Source: Burkholderia ubonensis subsp. mesacidophila
GTDB taxonomy: Bacteria; Pseudomonadota; Gammaproteobacteria; Burkholderiales; Burkholderiaceae
Assembly: GCF_002097715.1 (NCBI RefSeq)
Contig: NZ_CP020738.1
Span: 1,302,001-1,366,000, forward strand
Direction of reading: 5' to 3'
DNA length: 64,000 nucleotides
Shown here: positions 19,062-28,198 of the stretch, piece by piece
Position numbering within the stretch: position 1 is the first letter of the stretch
How the letters are laid out: each line of letters starts with the position of its first letter
Notes under the pieces: model-generated
Told to the model about the DNA's origin: nothing
The model's input: the letters and a program-made list of their open reading frames with translations, nothing else
Databases searched by the model: none
Program-made: the position numbers and the translations under genes

Positions 19062-19762
19062 CGCAGGCTCCGGGCAAGCGAGTCGAACACGCGGTCGGCA
19101 TCGAGCAGGCCGAGCGTCGTGTCGCGCCACGCGAGCAGGCCGCGCGTGTGCGTCGCGGCGGCAGGGGCGAGCGTCGTCGGCGCAGGCATCAGCGCGGAGG
19201 CTGCGAAACGCAGCACGCCCTCGACCTCGTCGACGGGCAGCGCGACGGTGTCGCCGCGATGCTCGACGACCAGCAGCCGCGCATGCGCGTGGCGCGACGC
19301 ATGGCGGCCGGCGGCGTCGCGCTCGAGGCCGAGCAGCGCGCCGAGCGATACGGCGATCGTCAGCGTGCCGCGCACGTTGACGAGCCCGAGCACCACGCCG
19401 TTGCGGCGATGCGGCAGCGGATGGATCGGCCGCGGCCCGTCGATCTGGCGCAGCGCGGGGACGGGCAGCCCGAGCCATTCGTCGGCGATCCGGAAGGCGA
19501 GCGCGGACTGCATCGCGTTGGCGTCGTCGGCGGGCGCATCCGGCGGCGCCGCTCCGGCCGTGCGCGCGGCCTCGGCGAAATCCGCGTCGGAGAGCGGCTG
19601 GTCGAGCAGCGTCGCGGCGGCCTGCGCGAACACCGGGCAGTTCAGGCAGCGCGCGTGGGCCGCAAGGCGCGGGCACGAACCGTCGCCGCGGGTGCCGATG
19701 CGGTTCCAGCAGTCGTCGATGCGCAGCGCCGGCGCGCGGTCGTCACGAGCGGCGTGAGCCAT
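19058..19762 (-). CDS. wspD: WspD, CheW-like coupling protein
   Basis: A 234-aa adaptor. After an N-terminal region with clustered cysteines (LAAHARCLNCPVF) it has the CheW fold: LAFRIADEWLGLPV, then GVVLGLVNVRGTLTIAVSLGALLG, the typical strand-loop pattern. It would link the WspA receptor to the WspE kinase. The start overlaps the last 20 bases of wspC. Confidence 0.9.
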   Translation of the reverse strand: MAHAARDDRAPALRIDDCWNRIGTRGDGSCPRLAAHARCLNCPVFAQAAATLLDQPLSDADFAEAARTAGAAPPDAPADDANAMQSALAFRIADEWLGLPVPALRQIDGPRPIHPLPHRRNGVVLGLVNVRGTLTIAVSLGALLGLERDAAGRHASRHAHARLLVVEHRGDTVALPVDEVEGVLRFAASALMPAPTTLAPAAATHTRGLLAWRDTTLGLLDADRVFDSLARSLR

Positions 19763-21161
19763 CGGCGCCTCCGCGATCGTCCGTCCGGTCCGCCGCCGGC
19801 GTGGCGCGCAGCGCGCTCGCGCGTTGCGCGCGCGCCATCAGCTGCCGCGCGCCTTCGGCGTCGCCGGCCGCGTCGCGCAGCGCGGCGAGGTGCGTCAGCG
19901 CCTCGTAGTGGGCCGGCTCCAGATACAGCGTCTTGCGATAGAAATCCTGCGCGTCGGCGTCGAGGCCGCGCGCATCGGCGATCAGCCCGAGCAGGTAGAA
20001 CGCGTCCGCGTGCGGCCCGTGCACGATCGTGAACGCGTGCGCGGCGCGCTCGGCCTCGTCGAGCCGCCCGGTGTCGGCGAGCCGGCGTGCGTCGTCGAGC
20101 GTCGGCGTGGCGCCGGCGGGCGGCGCGGCCGGCGCGGCGCGAGGCGGCAAGTGTCCGTCGAGCAGGGTAGCCCGCGCGCCTGCGACCGGCGCGGATGCCG
20201 TGGGCGTCGGCATTTGCATGGCGGCGCGTCCGGCCGCCGCCCCGAACGGCGCCGTCGCCGGACGCGCCGGCTGCGCGCGTGCGGCGTTCGGCGGCACGCC
20301 ACCCGATGCGGTTGCGCCGGCCGTCGTCGGGGCTGCCGCACCCGGCGGCGCGCGATGGAACGCGAACGCGAGCGGGATGCGCGCGGGCGTCAGCGGATGG
20401 CGCATCATCAGGCCGGTCTCGGCCGGCCCGACGAAGATCGCGCCGCCGTCCGCGAGCTGCTGGTCGAGCAGCCGGATCGACTGGTCCTGCGCGTCGCGGT
20501 TGAAGTAGATCAGCACGTTGCGGCAGAAGATGAAGTCATAGCGCGCATCGGCGTCGAGCGGCAGGTCGAACAGGCTCGCGCGCACGAACCGGACCGGCTC
20601 CCGCACGCGCGCGTCGAGCCGCCAGCCGCCGGCGGCCTCGCGGAAATGCCGGTCGCGGAATTCGAGCGGATGGCCGCGAAACGAATTGCGGCCGTAGAGG
20701 CCGTCCCGGGCCCGCTCGATCGCCCGGGCGCTGATGTCGATCGCGTCGATGCTGAAGCGCGACGGGCCTATGCCGGCGTCGAGCAGCGCCATCGCGATCG
20801 AGTAGGGCTCCTCGCCGGTCGAGCACGGCGCGCTCAGCACCCGCAGCGCGCGCGCCGGCTCGCGCACGAGCCGCGCGTCGGCAAGCCGCGCGAGCGCGGC
20901 GAACGCCTCGCGGTCGCGGAAGAACCACGTTTCCGGCACCACCAGCGTCTCGATCAGCACCTGCCGCTCGTCGGCCGACGCGTTCAGCAACTGCCAGTAA
21001 GCGTCGATCGCGCCGTCGCCGGCCCGCATGCGCGCATCGCCCAGCGCGACGCGCGCGCGTTCGGCGACGGCGCGCGCCAGCGCGTGGTTGCCGAGCGTGG
21101 CGGGGTCCATGCCGGTCTCGCGCGCGAGCCAAGCGTCGAAGCGGGGATCGTCGGCGTTCAT
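19743..21161 (-). CDS. wspC: WspC, CheR-like methyltransferase with TPR tail
   Basis: A 472-aa SAM-dependent methyltransferase that methylates WspA. The N-terminal CheR domain has LIETLVVPETWFFRDREAF and APCSTGEEPYSIAMAL (SAM-binding motif), then FDFIFCRNVLIYF-like FIFCRNVLIYFNRDAQ. A Pro/Ala-rich linker leads to TPR-like repeats (about 375-460, DAFYLLGLIADARGLDADA). A much longer frame extends upstream to 21308, but the ATG at 21159-21161 starts the domain correctly, 7 bases after wspB. Confidence 0.95.
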   Translation of the reverse strand: MNADDPRFDAWLARETGMDPATLGNHALARAVAERARVALGDARMRAGDGAIDAYWQLLNASADERQVLIETLVVPETWFFRDREAFAALARLADARLVREPARALRVLSAPCSTGEEPYSIAMALLDAGIGPSRFSIDAIDISARAIERARDGLYGRNSFRGHPLEFRDRHFREAAGGWRLDARVREPVRFVRASLFDLPLDADARYDFIFCRNVLIYFNRDAQDQSIRLLDQQLADGGAIFVGPAETGLMMRHPLTPARIPLAFAFHRAPPGAAAPTTAGATASGGVPPNAARAQPARPATAPFGAAAGRAAMQMPTPTASAPVAGARATLLDGHLPPRAAPAAPPAGATPTLDDARRLADTGRLDEAERAAHAFTIVHGPHADAFYLLGLIADARGLDADAQDFYRKTLYLEPAHYEALTHLAALRDAAGDAEGARQLMARAQRASALRATPAADRTDDRGGADGSRRS

Positions 21162-21168
21162 CGCGGCG

Positions 21169-21669
21169 TCATCCGGAGATCGCCTGCGGCAGCGGCCGCG
21201 CGGGCGGGAACAGCAGCGCGCGGGCGTCGTCGTCGAGCATGCGCCGCACATCGACCCACTGCACGAAGCCGGACGCGTCGCCGGCGACCGGCCCGAGCCA
21301 GCGCGCATGCGGCGTCGCGATCCCGCTGTCGGCGAACCGCGCGGGGTCGATCCGGCACGTCTGCGTCGCGTGCTCGACGATCAGCCCGAGCAGGCGGTCG
21401 GCGTCGCCAGCCGCGTCGGGCCGCGCATCATGCGTGCGGTAGCGCACCACGACGAGCCGCGTCGAGCGCAGCCGGCGCGCCGCGCGCCCGAGCGCGAGCT
21501 GCGCGACGTCGATCACCGGCACCGGTTCGCCGTGGCGGTCGAGCGCGCCGGCGATCCACGGCGGCGCGCCGGGAATCGACTTCACCGGCGCGAGCGCCAG
21601 CACTTCGACGATCCGCGCCGCCTCCAGCGCATAGCGCTCGCCGTCGAGTTCGAACAGAAGGAAGAGCAT
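21169..21669 (-). CDS. wspB: WspB, CheW-like coupling protein
   Basis: A 166-aa CheW-like scaffold protein: MLFLLFELDGERYALEA, IVEVLALAPVKSIPGAPPWIAGALDRHGEPVPVIDV and LGLIVEHA are the classical CheW segments. It acts with WspD in coupling WspA to WspE. It follows wspA by 16 bases. Confidence 0.95.
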   Translation of the reverse strand: MLFLLFELDGERYALEAARIVEVLALAPVKSIPGAPPWIAGALDRHGEPVPVIDVAQLALGRAARRLRSTRLVVVRYRTHDARPDAAGDADRLLGLIVEHATQTCRIDPARFADSGIATPHARWLGPVAGDASGFVQWVDVRRMLDDDARALLFPPARPLPQAISG

Positions 21670-21685
21670 CGTGTCGTGCGGCGCG

Positions 21686-23362
21686 TCAGCCGTCGATCTT
21701 GAAGCGCGAGACGCCGGTGCGCAGCTGGTTCGCGACCAGCGTCAGGTCGTCGATCGCCTGCGACGACTGGCGCAGCGATTCGGCCGTCTGCTGCGCGGCT
21801 TCCGACAGCTGCGACAGCGCCTGCGTGATCTGTTCCGCGCCGGTCGCCTGCGTCTGCATCCCTTCGTTGACCATCTGGAAGCGCGGCGCGAGCGTCTGCA
21901 CCTCGTGGATGATCTGCGACAGCTGCCCGCCGACCTGCTGGATGTCGCCCATCCCGCGGCGCACTTCCTCGGAGAACTTGTCCATCCCCATCACGCCGGC
22001 CGACACGGCCGACTGGATCTCCTTCACCGTCTGCTCGATGTCGTAGGTCGCGACCGCCGTCTGGTCCGCGAGCCGGCGGATCTCGGTCGCGACGACCGCG
22101 AAGCCGCGGCCGTATTCGCCGGCTTTTTCCGCTTCGATCGCGGCGTTCAGCGACAGCAGGTTGGTCTGGTCCGCGACCTTCGTGATGGTCGCGACGACCT
22201 GGTTGATGTTGAGCGCCTTCTCGTTGAGGATCGCGAGCTTCGCGTTCACCGAGCCGGCCGCGTCCATCACGCTGCGCATCATGCCTTCCATGTGCGCGAG
22301 GCCGCTCTGGCTCGCGCTGGCGAGCGCCGCCGACTGCTCGGCGACCGACGACACCTCGTTCATCGTGTGCAGCAGGTCGCGCGACGTCGCGAGGATTTCG
22401 CGGGACGTCGCGCCGATCTCGGTCGTCGTCGCGGCGGTCTCGCTCGCGGTGGCCTGCTGCTCCTTCGAGGTCGCCGCGATCTCGGTCACCGACGTCGTCA
22501 CCTGCAGCGACGATTGCTGCGCCTGCGCGACGAGGTTCGCGAGTTCGTCGCTCATCCGGTTGAAGCCGTCCTGCAGCGTGCCGAATTCGTCCTGGCGGCG
22601 CAGGTCGAGCCGCTGGGTCAGGTTGCCGGTGCGCATCGCGTCGTGCACTTCGACGAGCCGCGCCATCGGCCCCGAGATCGCGCGATACAGCGCATAGCCA
22701 AGCGCGAGCGCGACCAGCAGCACGACGCTCAGCGCGGTCGCGACGGTGGCCTCCGCGCCGGTGACCGACCCGCGGATCAGCCGCGCCGAGTCGTCGGCCT
22801 GGCCGTGGTTCTCGTCGACCAGCGCGTCCGCGGTGCGGATCACGCGGTCCCACGCCGCGGTCAGGCGCGCGAAGCCGGCCCGAGCGGCCGCGCGGTCGTC
22901 CGCCGCGGTGCGGGTCAGCTCGTTCATGAGCGGCAGGTACTGGTCGTATGCGGCCCGGAATACGCGGTAGCGCGCCTTGTCGTCGTCGCGGAACAGCGTG
23001 GCCTCGTACTGGGTCGACGCCTGGTCGAGATGCCGCAGCGCGTCCGGCATCCGGTCGAGATCGCGCTTCGCGGCGTCCGCGTCGGTGTCGACGAAGATCG
23101 CCCGCTGCAGGATCACGTAGCTTTCGTTGGCGGCGGCGCGCAGCGACGTCGACTGGAACAGGCCCGGCACCGAATCGCGCAGCAGACTGTCGGCCTCGTC
23201 GTCGATGGCTTTCAAACGGGTGTATGAAATCGCGGCCATGACCAGCATCAGCACGAAGATCGCGCCGAAGCTGAGCACGATGCGCGTGCCGAGCGTGAAC
23301 CGTCCGCCGCGCAGCGGGGCGGGCAGCAGGGGGATGCCGGCACGGGGCGTCGCTGTGGCCAT
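21686..23362 (-). CDS. wspA: WspA, membrane-bound chemoreceptor-like surface sensor
   Basis: A 558-aa methyl-accepting protein. TM1 (about 27-47) and TM2 (about 211-231) bracket a helical periplasmic sensor domain. A HAMP domain follows (about 232-285), then the MCP signalling hairpin with the highly conserved tip [36 protein letters not shown]. It senses surface contact or envelope stress and starts the Wsp cascade. The start at 23360-23362 follows GGGAG. An earlier in-frame ATG extends into the leader without support. It is the first gene of the operon. Confidence 0.95.
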   Translation of the reverse strand: MATATPRAGIPLLPAPLRGGRFTLGTRIVLSFGAIFVLMLVMAAISYTRLKAIDDEADSLLRDSVPGLFQSTSLRAAANESYVILQRAIFVDTDADAAKRDLDRMPDALRHLDQASTQYEATLFRDDDKARYRVFRAAYDQYLPLMNELTRTAADDRAAARAGFARLTAAWDRVIRTADALVDENHGQADDSARLIRGSVTGAEATVATALSVVLLVALALGYALYRAISGPMARLVEVHDAMRTGNLTQRLDLRRQDEFGTLQDGFNRMSDELANLVAQAQQSSLQVTTSVTEIAATSKEQQATASETAATTTEIGATSREILATSRDLLHTMNEVSSVAEQSAALASASQSGLAHMEGMMRSVMDAAGSVNAKLAILNEKALNINQVVATITKVADQTNLLSLNAAIEAEKAGEYGRGFAVVATEIRRLADQTAVATYDIEQTVKEIQSAVSAGVMGMDKFSEEVRRGMGDIQQVGGQLSQIIHEVQTLAPRFQMVNEGMQTQATGAEQITQALSQLSEAAQQTAESLRQSSQAIDDLTLVANQLRTGVSRFKIDG

Positions 23363-23937
23363 GTGTGTCTCCCGGAGGATTGGGGGGCTTGGGTGGTCCG
23401 GCGGCGCGGGATGCGGGAGCGAATCGATGCGATCCCGGATGCTCGCAATCGGCCGAATGGTTTCCGGTTTTGCGCGTTTGCCGACGCTCCGCATGCTGTC
23501 ATGCGGGGCGCTTGATCGCAATCGAATTTTCTGCGCATTGCAGCGCGCTTTTTCATGCAATTAAAGATAGGTGATTGTTCGGACGATTGTCGTAATTCAA
23601 TTGGAAAGGGATTGGCGGTTTTAGGCGGGTGTGTCGGCATGAAGCGACGCCCGGTTCGACGCCGGATGCCGGCCGCCGCCAGGCGTATCGCGCACGCGTG
23701 GTAGGCTTGCCCGGTCCGGTGTTCGGAGTGCGCGAGCGCAATGCGGCGCGAAATGCCGGCGTGCCCGGCAAGGCCGATCGCGACGAAAGCGGCATCCGCA
23801 TCGGCAAATATTTGCCCGCGTGAATTCCGGTCGGCAAGCGATGCGATATCGCAATCGGTCGGCAATGGCGGCGGAATCGGCGGGGCATTCGATGAAACAC
23901 GGCATCGACGTATCGCAACGTCGGCGCCGATGCAACG
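23363..23937. other. Long leader region upstream of wspA
   Basis: About 575 bases between wspA and a divergent small membrane gene. It has locally AT-rich DNA (around 23520-23620), likely the wspA promoter area, and a perfect hairpin, CCGCATG-CTGT-CATGCGG, at 23489-23506. Frames within it are not convincing genes. Confidence 0.45.
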
Positions 23938-24282
23938 ATGGAGCGACCACGCGCGATGACGTATGGAAAGAAACGCGACGAGCGGATGGAGACGTACGCG
24001 CGCAGCTACCTGGCCACGCTCGGCCTCGCATTGGCGGTGCTGGGTTGCTTCGGGCTGTCGCAGTACGACGCGATGAACGGTGACTGGGCCCCGTTCGCGG
24101 TCGCGTTCTTGGTCGCCTGTACGCTCGGCGGGCTCGCGATGATCCTGGTCGGCCTGTTCGGTTCCGATCGCACGGTGGACGGCTGGGCGGACGCCACGTC
24201 ATCCCATGACGCCGCGCTGATCGTGGTGGTGATTGCCTTTCCGTTCTACCTCGTGCTGCGTCCGTTCTACAAGCGGCGCTAG
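23938..24282 (+). CDS. Small membrane protein
   Basis: Up to 114 aa with three hydrophobic stretches (about 25-43, 50-72 and 90-106) and an Arg/Lys-rich C terminus (FYKRR). No family recognised. The start could be ATG 23938 or ATG 23956; the second has a GGAG about 12 bases upstream. It is divergent from wspA, with codon use typical of the chromosome. Confidence 0.6.
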   Translation: MERPRAMTYGKKRDERMETYARSYLATLGLALAVLGCFGLSQYDAMNGDWAPFAVAFLVACTLGGLAMILVGLFGSDRTVDGWADATSSHDAALIVVVIAFPFYLVLRPFYKRR

Positions 24283-24355
24283 CGCTTCGGCAGGCACCCG
24301 GGCGCCGCCCGGCCGACCGGCGCGGGCAGGTCCGCAACGGCGCGCAGGTCGGCTC

Positions 24356-24580
24356 TCAATGGCTGCGCGCGTAGCCCTGGATCAGCGCCCGCATCATCCC
24401 TTCGACCGTCGCTTCGCGCAGGTCGGCTTCCTGCTCGACATCCTCGACGAGCGCGGCATAGGCGGTGGCGAGTGTGACACGGTCGACTTCGTGGCGCTGT
24501 TCCATCAGCGTCACCATGCCGTCCTTCGCCAGGTGGGCGGAGAACGCGCGGCTGCCGATGGTCTCGAATACGTCAATCAT
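24356..24580 (-). CDS. Hypothetical protein, 74 aa
   Basis: A small helical, acidic protein opening MIDVFETIGSRAFSAHLAKDG. It has GGGAGAG ahead of the ATG, which supports it as real and fixes the start against the longer frame to 24661. Function unknown. It converges with the small membrane gene. Confidence 0.55.
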   Translation of the reverse strand: MIDVFETIGSRAFSAHLAKDGMVTLMEQRHEVDRVTLATAYAALVEDVEQEADLREATVEGMMRALIQGYARSH

Positions 24581-24857
24581 GGCGGCTCTCCCGAGTGTTG
24601 CGGATGCTTTCCAGTGTAGTTGCTGCACGGGGGCTCCGCCATGCGGGCCGGGGCGATTCATCGGTTGAAACGACGTGAGTCGTGACGTTCGACATGTCGA
24701 CTTTTTATCGACAAATTATCGTATTGCGCTCGGCATGCCGACCGGCTTCTTTGGTACGCTGACGACGCCGATGGCCGACCGCGGTCCCGCTGCCCGCAAG
24801 TTGCACACTGTTGATGTCCGCGTTCGTTTTCCGATATTGACGATCGACGAGAGGACC

Positions 24858-25880
24858 ATGACTGCACGACTCACGCCCGACATCGCGTCGAAATTCGCCT
24901 CGCTCGCGCTCGCGCACCTGACGCGCGAATATCCGAACCGGCTCACGCATTCGCTTGCCGGCCCGCAGGACGTGCAGGCGCCGCGCGCGCTGCATCCGGT
25001 CTTCTACGGCAGCTACGACTGGCATTCGTGCGTGCACGGCTACTGGCTCGTGCTGCATCTGCTCGAACGCTACCCGACGCTGCCGGAGGCGGAGCGCATC
25101 GTCGCCGTCGTCGACGCGCATTTCACCGACGCGCACGTCGCGGGCGAGCACGCGTATCTCGCGCTGCCGCACAACGCAGGCTTCGAGCGGCCGTATGGCT
25201 GGGCGTGGCTGCTCGCGCTGGCCGCGCAGCTCGAGCGGCTCGCGCTGAAGGGCGCGCTGCCGCAGGCCGCGCGCTGGGCGAAGGCGTTCGCGCCGCTGAC
25301 CGACGCGTTCGTCGCCCGCTTCGAGGTGTTCCTGCCGAAGGCGACCTATCCGGTGCGCGTCGGCACGCATTTCAACACAGCGTTCGCGCTGGCGCTGACC
25401 TTCGATTTCGCGCGCGACACGCAGCGCGACGGGCTCGCGGCGCTGATTGCCGACACCGCGCGGCGCTGGCACCTGGGCGACGCCGCGTGCCAGGCGTGGG
25501 AGCCGTCCGGCGACGAGTTCCTGTCGCCCGCGCTGATGGAGGCGGAGCTGATGCGGCGCGTGCTCGCGCCGGCCGAATTCAAGGCCTGGTTCGCGCGCTT
25601 CCTGCCCGATCTCGCGCGCGGCGAGCCGGCGACGCTGTTCGTGCCGGCGACGGTGAGCGACCGCAGCGACGGCAAGATTGCACATCTCGACGGCTTGAAC
25701 CTGAGCCGCGCGTGGTGCCAGCGTGCGCTCGCGAAAGCGCTGCCGGAAGGCGATGCGCGCCGCGCGCGCTTGCTCGACGCGGCCGACCGGCACCTGGACA
25801 GCGCGCTCGCGCATGTCGCCGGCGACTACATGGGCGAGCACTGGCTCGCGACGTTCGCGACGCTCGCGCTGGACGCGTGA
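24858..25880 (+). CDS. DUF2891 family protein
   Basis: A 340-aa protein with the sequence pattern of the DUF2891 family: FYGSYDWHSCVHGYW near residue 50, HAYLALPHNAGFERPYGWAWLL in the first third, and DGLNLSRAWCQRALA plus DYMGEHWLATFA near the C terminus. The spaced His, Trp and Glu residues and helical repeats recall alpha/alpha-barrel enzymes, but no activity is known. An upstream in-frame ATG exists, but the ATG at 24858 follows GAGAGGA and begins the conserved part. Confidence 0.85.
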   Translation: MTARLTPDIASKFASLALAHLTREYPNRLTHSLAGPQDVQAPRALHPVFYGSYDWHSCVHGYWLVLHLLERYPTLPEAERIVAVVDAHFTDAHVAGEHAYLALPHNAGFERPYGWAWLLALAAQLERLALKGALPQAARWAKAFAPLTDAFVARFEVFLPKATYPVRVGTHFNTAFALALTFDFARDTQRDGLAALIADTARRWHLGDAACQAWEPSGDEFLSPALMEAELMRRVLAPAEFKAWFARFLPDLARGEPATLFVPATVSDRSDGKIAHLDGLNLSRAWCQRALAKALPEGDARRARLLDAADRHLDSALAHVAGDYMGEHWLATFATLALDA

Positions 25881-25988
25881 CGCGCGAAACCCCGCTGCCG
25901 GCAAGGTCATGCGCGCGCGGCTATACTCGCCGCTCGGGCCGTTTCCCGCATCGGGTGAAGCGGCCATCCGCCAGTTCGCCGCATCGTC

Positions 25989-26312
25989 ATGGACAAGCTC
26001 ATTGACTACGTCGCCGCGATCCACGGGCTTGCCGGCCCCGTGTCGATCGTCTCGCACACCACGTCGCACGACCGCTGGACCGACGACGACGTCGAGGTCA
26101 CGCGCGACGAAACCGAATACCGTTTCGACAACGGCGCGATCGTGCGCCGTTCGGTCGAGCAGGATCGCGCACCGTCCGACCTGCTGTGCGCCGAATGCTG
26201 GATCGACTACGACGTGATCCGCCATCCCGATACGCAGGCGATCAGCCCGTCGCGGCTGACGTTCGACAACGCATGCCGTGAGACCTTCTGGCTGCGTTAT
26301 CACCTCGCGTGA
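25989..26312 (+). CDS. Hypothetical protein, 107 aa
   Basis: A small acidic protein (MDKLIDYVAAIHGLAGPVSIV start) with a CAEC pair in LLCAECWIDYD. No family recognised. It begins 108 bases after the DUF2891 gene on the same strand, and its codon use is regular. Confidence 0.5.
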   Translation: MDKLIDYVAAIHGLAGPVSIVSHTTSHDRWTDDDVEVTRDETEYRFDNGAIVRRSVEQDRAPSDLLCAECWIDYDVIRHPDTQAISPSRLTFDNACRETFWLRYHLA

Positions 26313-26399
26313 GCCTGGACGGCTGCGCATCGCTTTGTGCTCGAACGCAATCAACTGCGACAGTGACCGCGGGGGGATGCGCTGCGTCACGCTTTTTGA

Positions 26400-26720
26400 T
26401 TATTTCCTGATCTGGCGACGGGATGCACACCCCACCCGCTTGGAACGGAACAGGAAGCCGCGCACGTATGCGCACCAGATACCGCAACGCATACATTTTC
26501 CATTAGCGCCAAGTTTTGCACGATGCGCCCATGGACTGCGTATGCTGATTCTCAGGTCTCTGTGATCATTCACGAAGCAACCCATTTCCTGGATACTATG
26601 GCGTCGACCGACGAGAAGTATTTCATCACGCCGTTCCTCCCCATATGGGGGCAATCGCATCCGGATTTGGCGATCAACAATGCCGACAGCATTGCGGGGT
26701 ATGTCGTAGATGGTGATTAA
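26400..26720 (+). pseudogene. Truncated M35-like (aspzincin) zinc metallopeptidase
   Basis: Only a C-terminal piece remains. A stop codon (TGA at 26397-26399) closes the frame upstream. The open part gives HVCAPDTATHTFSISAKFC and then SVIIHEATHFLDTMASTDE, i.e. the HExxH zinc motif followed by an Asp, as in deuterolysin-type peptidases. NNADSIAGYVV matches the end of that domain. A short frame could start at ATG 26523, just before the zinc motif, but it would lack the rest of the fold. Its last 11 bases overlap the next gene. Related peptidases are used as secreted or type VI-type effectors, so this may be an effector remnant. Confidence 0.6.
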
Positions 26721-27159
26721 ATTCCTGACAGCCGCCGCGCTCGCGTTGGGCTGCGCACATACAGCGCTCGCGTGCGAGGGACCGCAGAATCTTCCCGGTC
26801 AATACATCGACGTTCACTTCGACAGCGATTCAAGCGAGATTTCCAGGATCGAACTGGCGAGATTGTCAGCATGGTCGAGTGACATACGCAATCGCTTTCC
26901 GATTATCGACACCGTGTGGCTCGTCGGACTGGCTGAAGCTACCGAAAGAACCGCTCAACAGCTTGCGTACCGACGCGCGGAAAACGTTATGAATGCGCTC
27001 GATCAGTTTGCGATCTGGGGGAGCGAGAGTGCTTTTATCGGCCGAATCTACAAGCCGGACGAGTTTGATCAAACAGGGCGGCGAGTAGAGGTCAATGTAG
27101 GTCCGGGGTGCCCAAACCATTGCTGTCCAAACCTGCGCCCTACACCTGACGGGCATTGA
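26710..27159 (+). CDS. Exported OmpA-like small protein
   Basis: A 149-aa protein with a signal peptide (MVIKFLTAAALALGCAHTALA, cleavage near 21). Its OmpA-like fold is shown by the YIDVHFDSDSSEISRIELARL start and RRAENVMNALDQF / GRRVEVNV pattern. OmpA-like domains bind peptidoglycan. The C terminus is cysteine-rich (CPNHCCPNLRP). It overlaps the peptidase remnant by 11 bases, so both come from one unit. Its AT-richer composition fits a transferred module. It could be the partner or antidote of the lost peptidase, which is inference. Confidence 0.65.
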   Translation: MVIKFLTAAALALGCAHTALACEGPQNLPGQYIDVHFDSDSSEISRIELARLSAWSSDIRNRFPIIDTVWLVGLAEATERTAQQLAYRRAENVMNALDQFAIWGSESAFIGRIYKPDEFDQTGRRVEVNVGPGCPNHCCPNLRPTPDGH

Positions 27160-27182
27160 CGTTACATGCCACCCTCAACAAG

Positions 27183-27200
27183 GCCCGCACAATCGCGGGC
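27183..27200. terminator. Hairpin after the OmpA-like gene
   Basis: GCCCGC-ACAATC-GCGGGC lies 24 bases after the stop codon. There is no T run, so it is only a possible transcription or mRNA end. Confidence 0.3.
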
Positions 27201-27298
27201 GTGAGCGATGGACCGCCGGGAGGAGACGACCGGACGGCCATCCACCCCGCGCGATGCGCGCTGAAGCCGCGCGGGAAGGGTAACGCGGCGGTCCCGGC

Positions 27299-27751
27299 CT
27301 ACGTCCGCGCAATGGCGCCGCCGCCCGGCGCCCGCAGCGACGCGTCCAGCTTGTCCAGCATCTGCCGCCAGCCGATCCCGACGCCCTTCGGCGCGAGTTC
27401 GGCCGGGACGCGCTCATGCGTCAGCACGACCTCGCACAGCCCGTCGCGATCGAACAGTTCGATCGTGACGAGCGTTTCCTGCCGGCTCATATACGACGAG
27501 ACCCACGTGAACACCAGCTTCGACGGCCGGTCCAGCACGCGGTATTCGCCGGAGTGCACGTATTCGATCCGCGCGGAACGCATGAAGATGTGAAAGCGTC
27601 CGCCGACGCGCGGCTCCAGCATCGCGTCGCAATGCTTCATCGTGCCGGGCAGCATCCACGCGCACAGGCCGTCCGCGTCGAGCCATGCGTCGAACACCTC
27701 GTCGCGCGACGCATGCAGCAGCTTGCGGACCGTGATCGCATGGCCGCTCAT
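27299..27751 (-). CDS. SRPBCC (AHSA1-like) domain protein
   Basis: A 150-aa START-like helix-grip protein: VRKLLHASRDEVFDAWLDADGLCAWM at the N terminus and GWRQMLDKLDASL at the C terminus are typical of the AHSA1/SRPBCC superfamily. Members bind hydrophobic ligands. Its ATG overlaps the stop codon of the ArsR gene by four bases. This ArsR-SRPBCC pairing is common in bacteria, and its role is mostly unknown. Confidence 0.85.
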   Translation of the reverse strand: MSGHAITVRKLLHASRDEVFDAWLDADGLCAWMLPGTMKHCDAMLEPRVGGRFHIFMRSARIEYVHSGEYRVLDRPSKLVFTWVSSYMSRQETLVTIELFDRDGLCEVVLTHERVPAELAPKGVGIGWRQMLDKLDASLRAPGGGAIART

Positions 27752-28116
27752 GGCTGGGGCGGCTTCCGTTTCCGTTTGGCGGCGAGATGCCGGTCGAGCG
27801 CGTCGAGCCGCTCGCCCCAGAACTCGGCGTAATGGCCGAGCCAGTCCTGCGCTTCCTCGAGATTCGACGCGTCGAGCTGGCACGCGTGCTCGCGTCCGCG
27901 GATTTCGCGGCGGATCAGCCCCGCCTTCTCGAGCGTCTTGACGTGCTTGGAGATCGCGTTGAGGCTCACGTCGTAAGGCGCGGCCAGCTCGCCCACGGTC
28001 AGGCTGCCGTCGCGCAGCCGCTCGAGCATCGACCGCCGGGTCGGATCGGCAAGCGCGCTGAAGATGGCGTCCAGCCTGTCGGGTGAACGATCGTGTGGAT
28101 TCATGGGGGTACTCAT
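27748..28116 (-). CDS. ArsR-family repressor
   Basis: A 122-aa winged-helix repressor (ALADPTRRSMLERLRDG, then VGELAAPYDVSLNAISKHVKTLEKAGLI). The metal-binding CxC motif of ArsR/SmtB is missing, so it is of the non-metal type that pairs with SRPBCC genes. The first ATG (28116) lies only 7 bases after a perfect TATAAT box, so its mRNA may be leaderless. A second ATG at 28104 lacks a ribosome site. It probably binds the dyad next to its own promoter. Confidence 0.9.
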   Translation of the reverse strand: MSTPMNPHDRSPDRLDAIFSALADPTRRSMLERLRDGSLTVGELAAPYDVSLNAISKHVKTLEKAGLIRREIRGREHACQLDASNLEEAQDWLGHYAEFWGERLDALDRHLAAKRKRKPPQP

Positions 28117-28122
28117 GGCGGA

Positions 28123-28171
28123 ATTATATTCAACCAAAAGGTTGACAATCAACCTTTGGGTTGAATAATAT
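28123..28171. promoter_or_regulatory. 41-bp dyad covering two divergent promoters
   Basis: An imperfect inverted repeat spans 28127-28167 (18 of 20 paired positions match; each half contains TCAACC and GGTTGA). On the minus strand a TATAAT box (28123-28128) is spaced 18 bases from TTGATT, serving the ArsR gene. On the plus strand TTGACA (28142-28147) is spaced 18 bases from TAATAT (28166-28171), serving the azoreductase gene. Repressor binding here would block both. Confidence 0.75.
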
Positions 28172-28198
28172 CGGCTCGGTTCCAACAGGAGAATTCCG

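Noticed and set aside
18868..19101. Short frames between wspD and wspE
   Set aside because: They sit inside the overlapping wspD and wspE genes in other frames and have no independent start.
26278..26565. Plus-strand 95-aa frame overlapping the peptidase remnant
   Set aside because: It is in another frame than the conserved HExxH sequence and ends inside it. Its translation has no family pattern.
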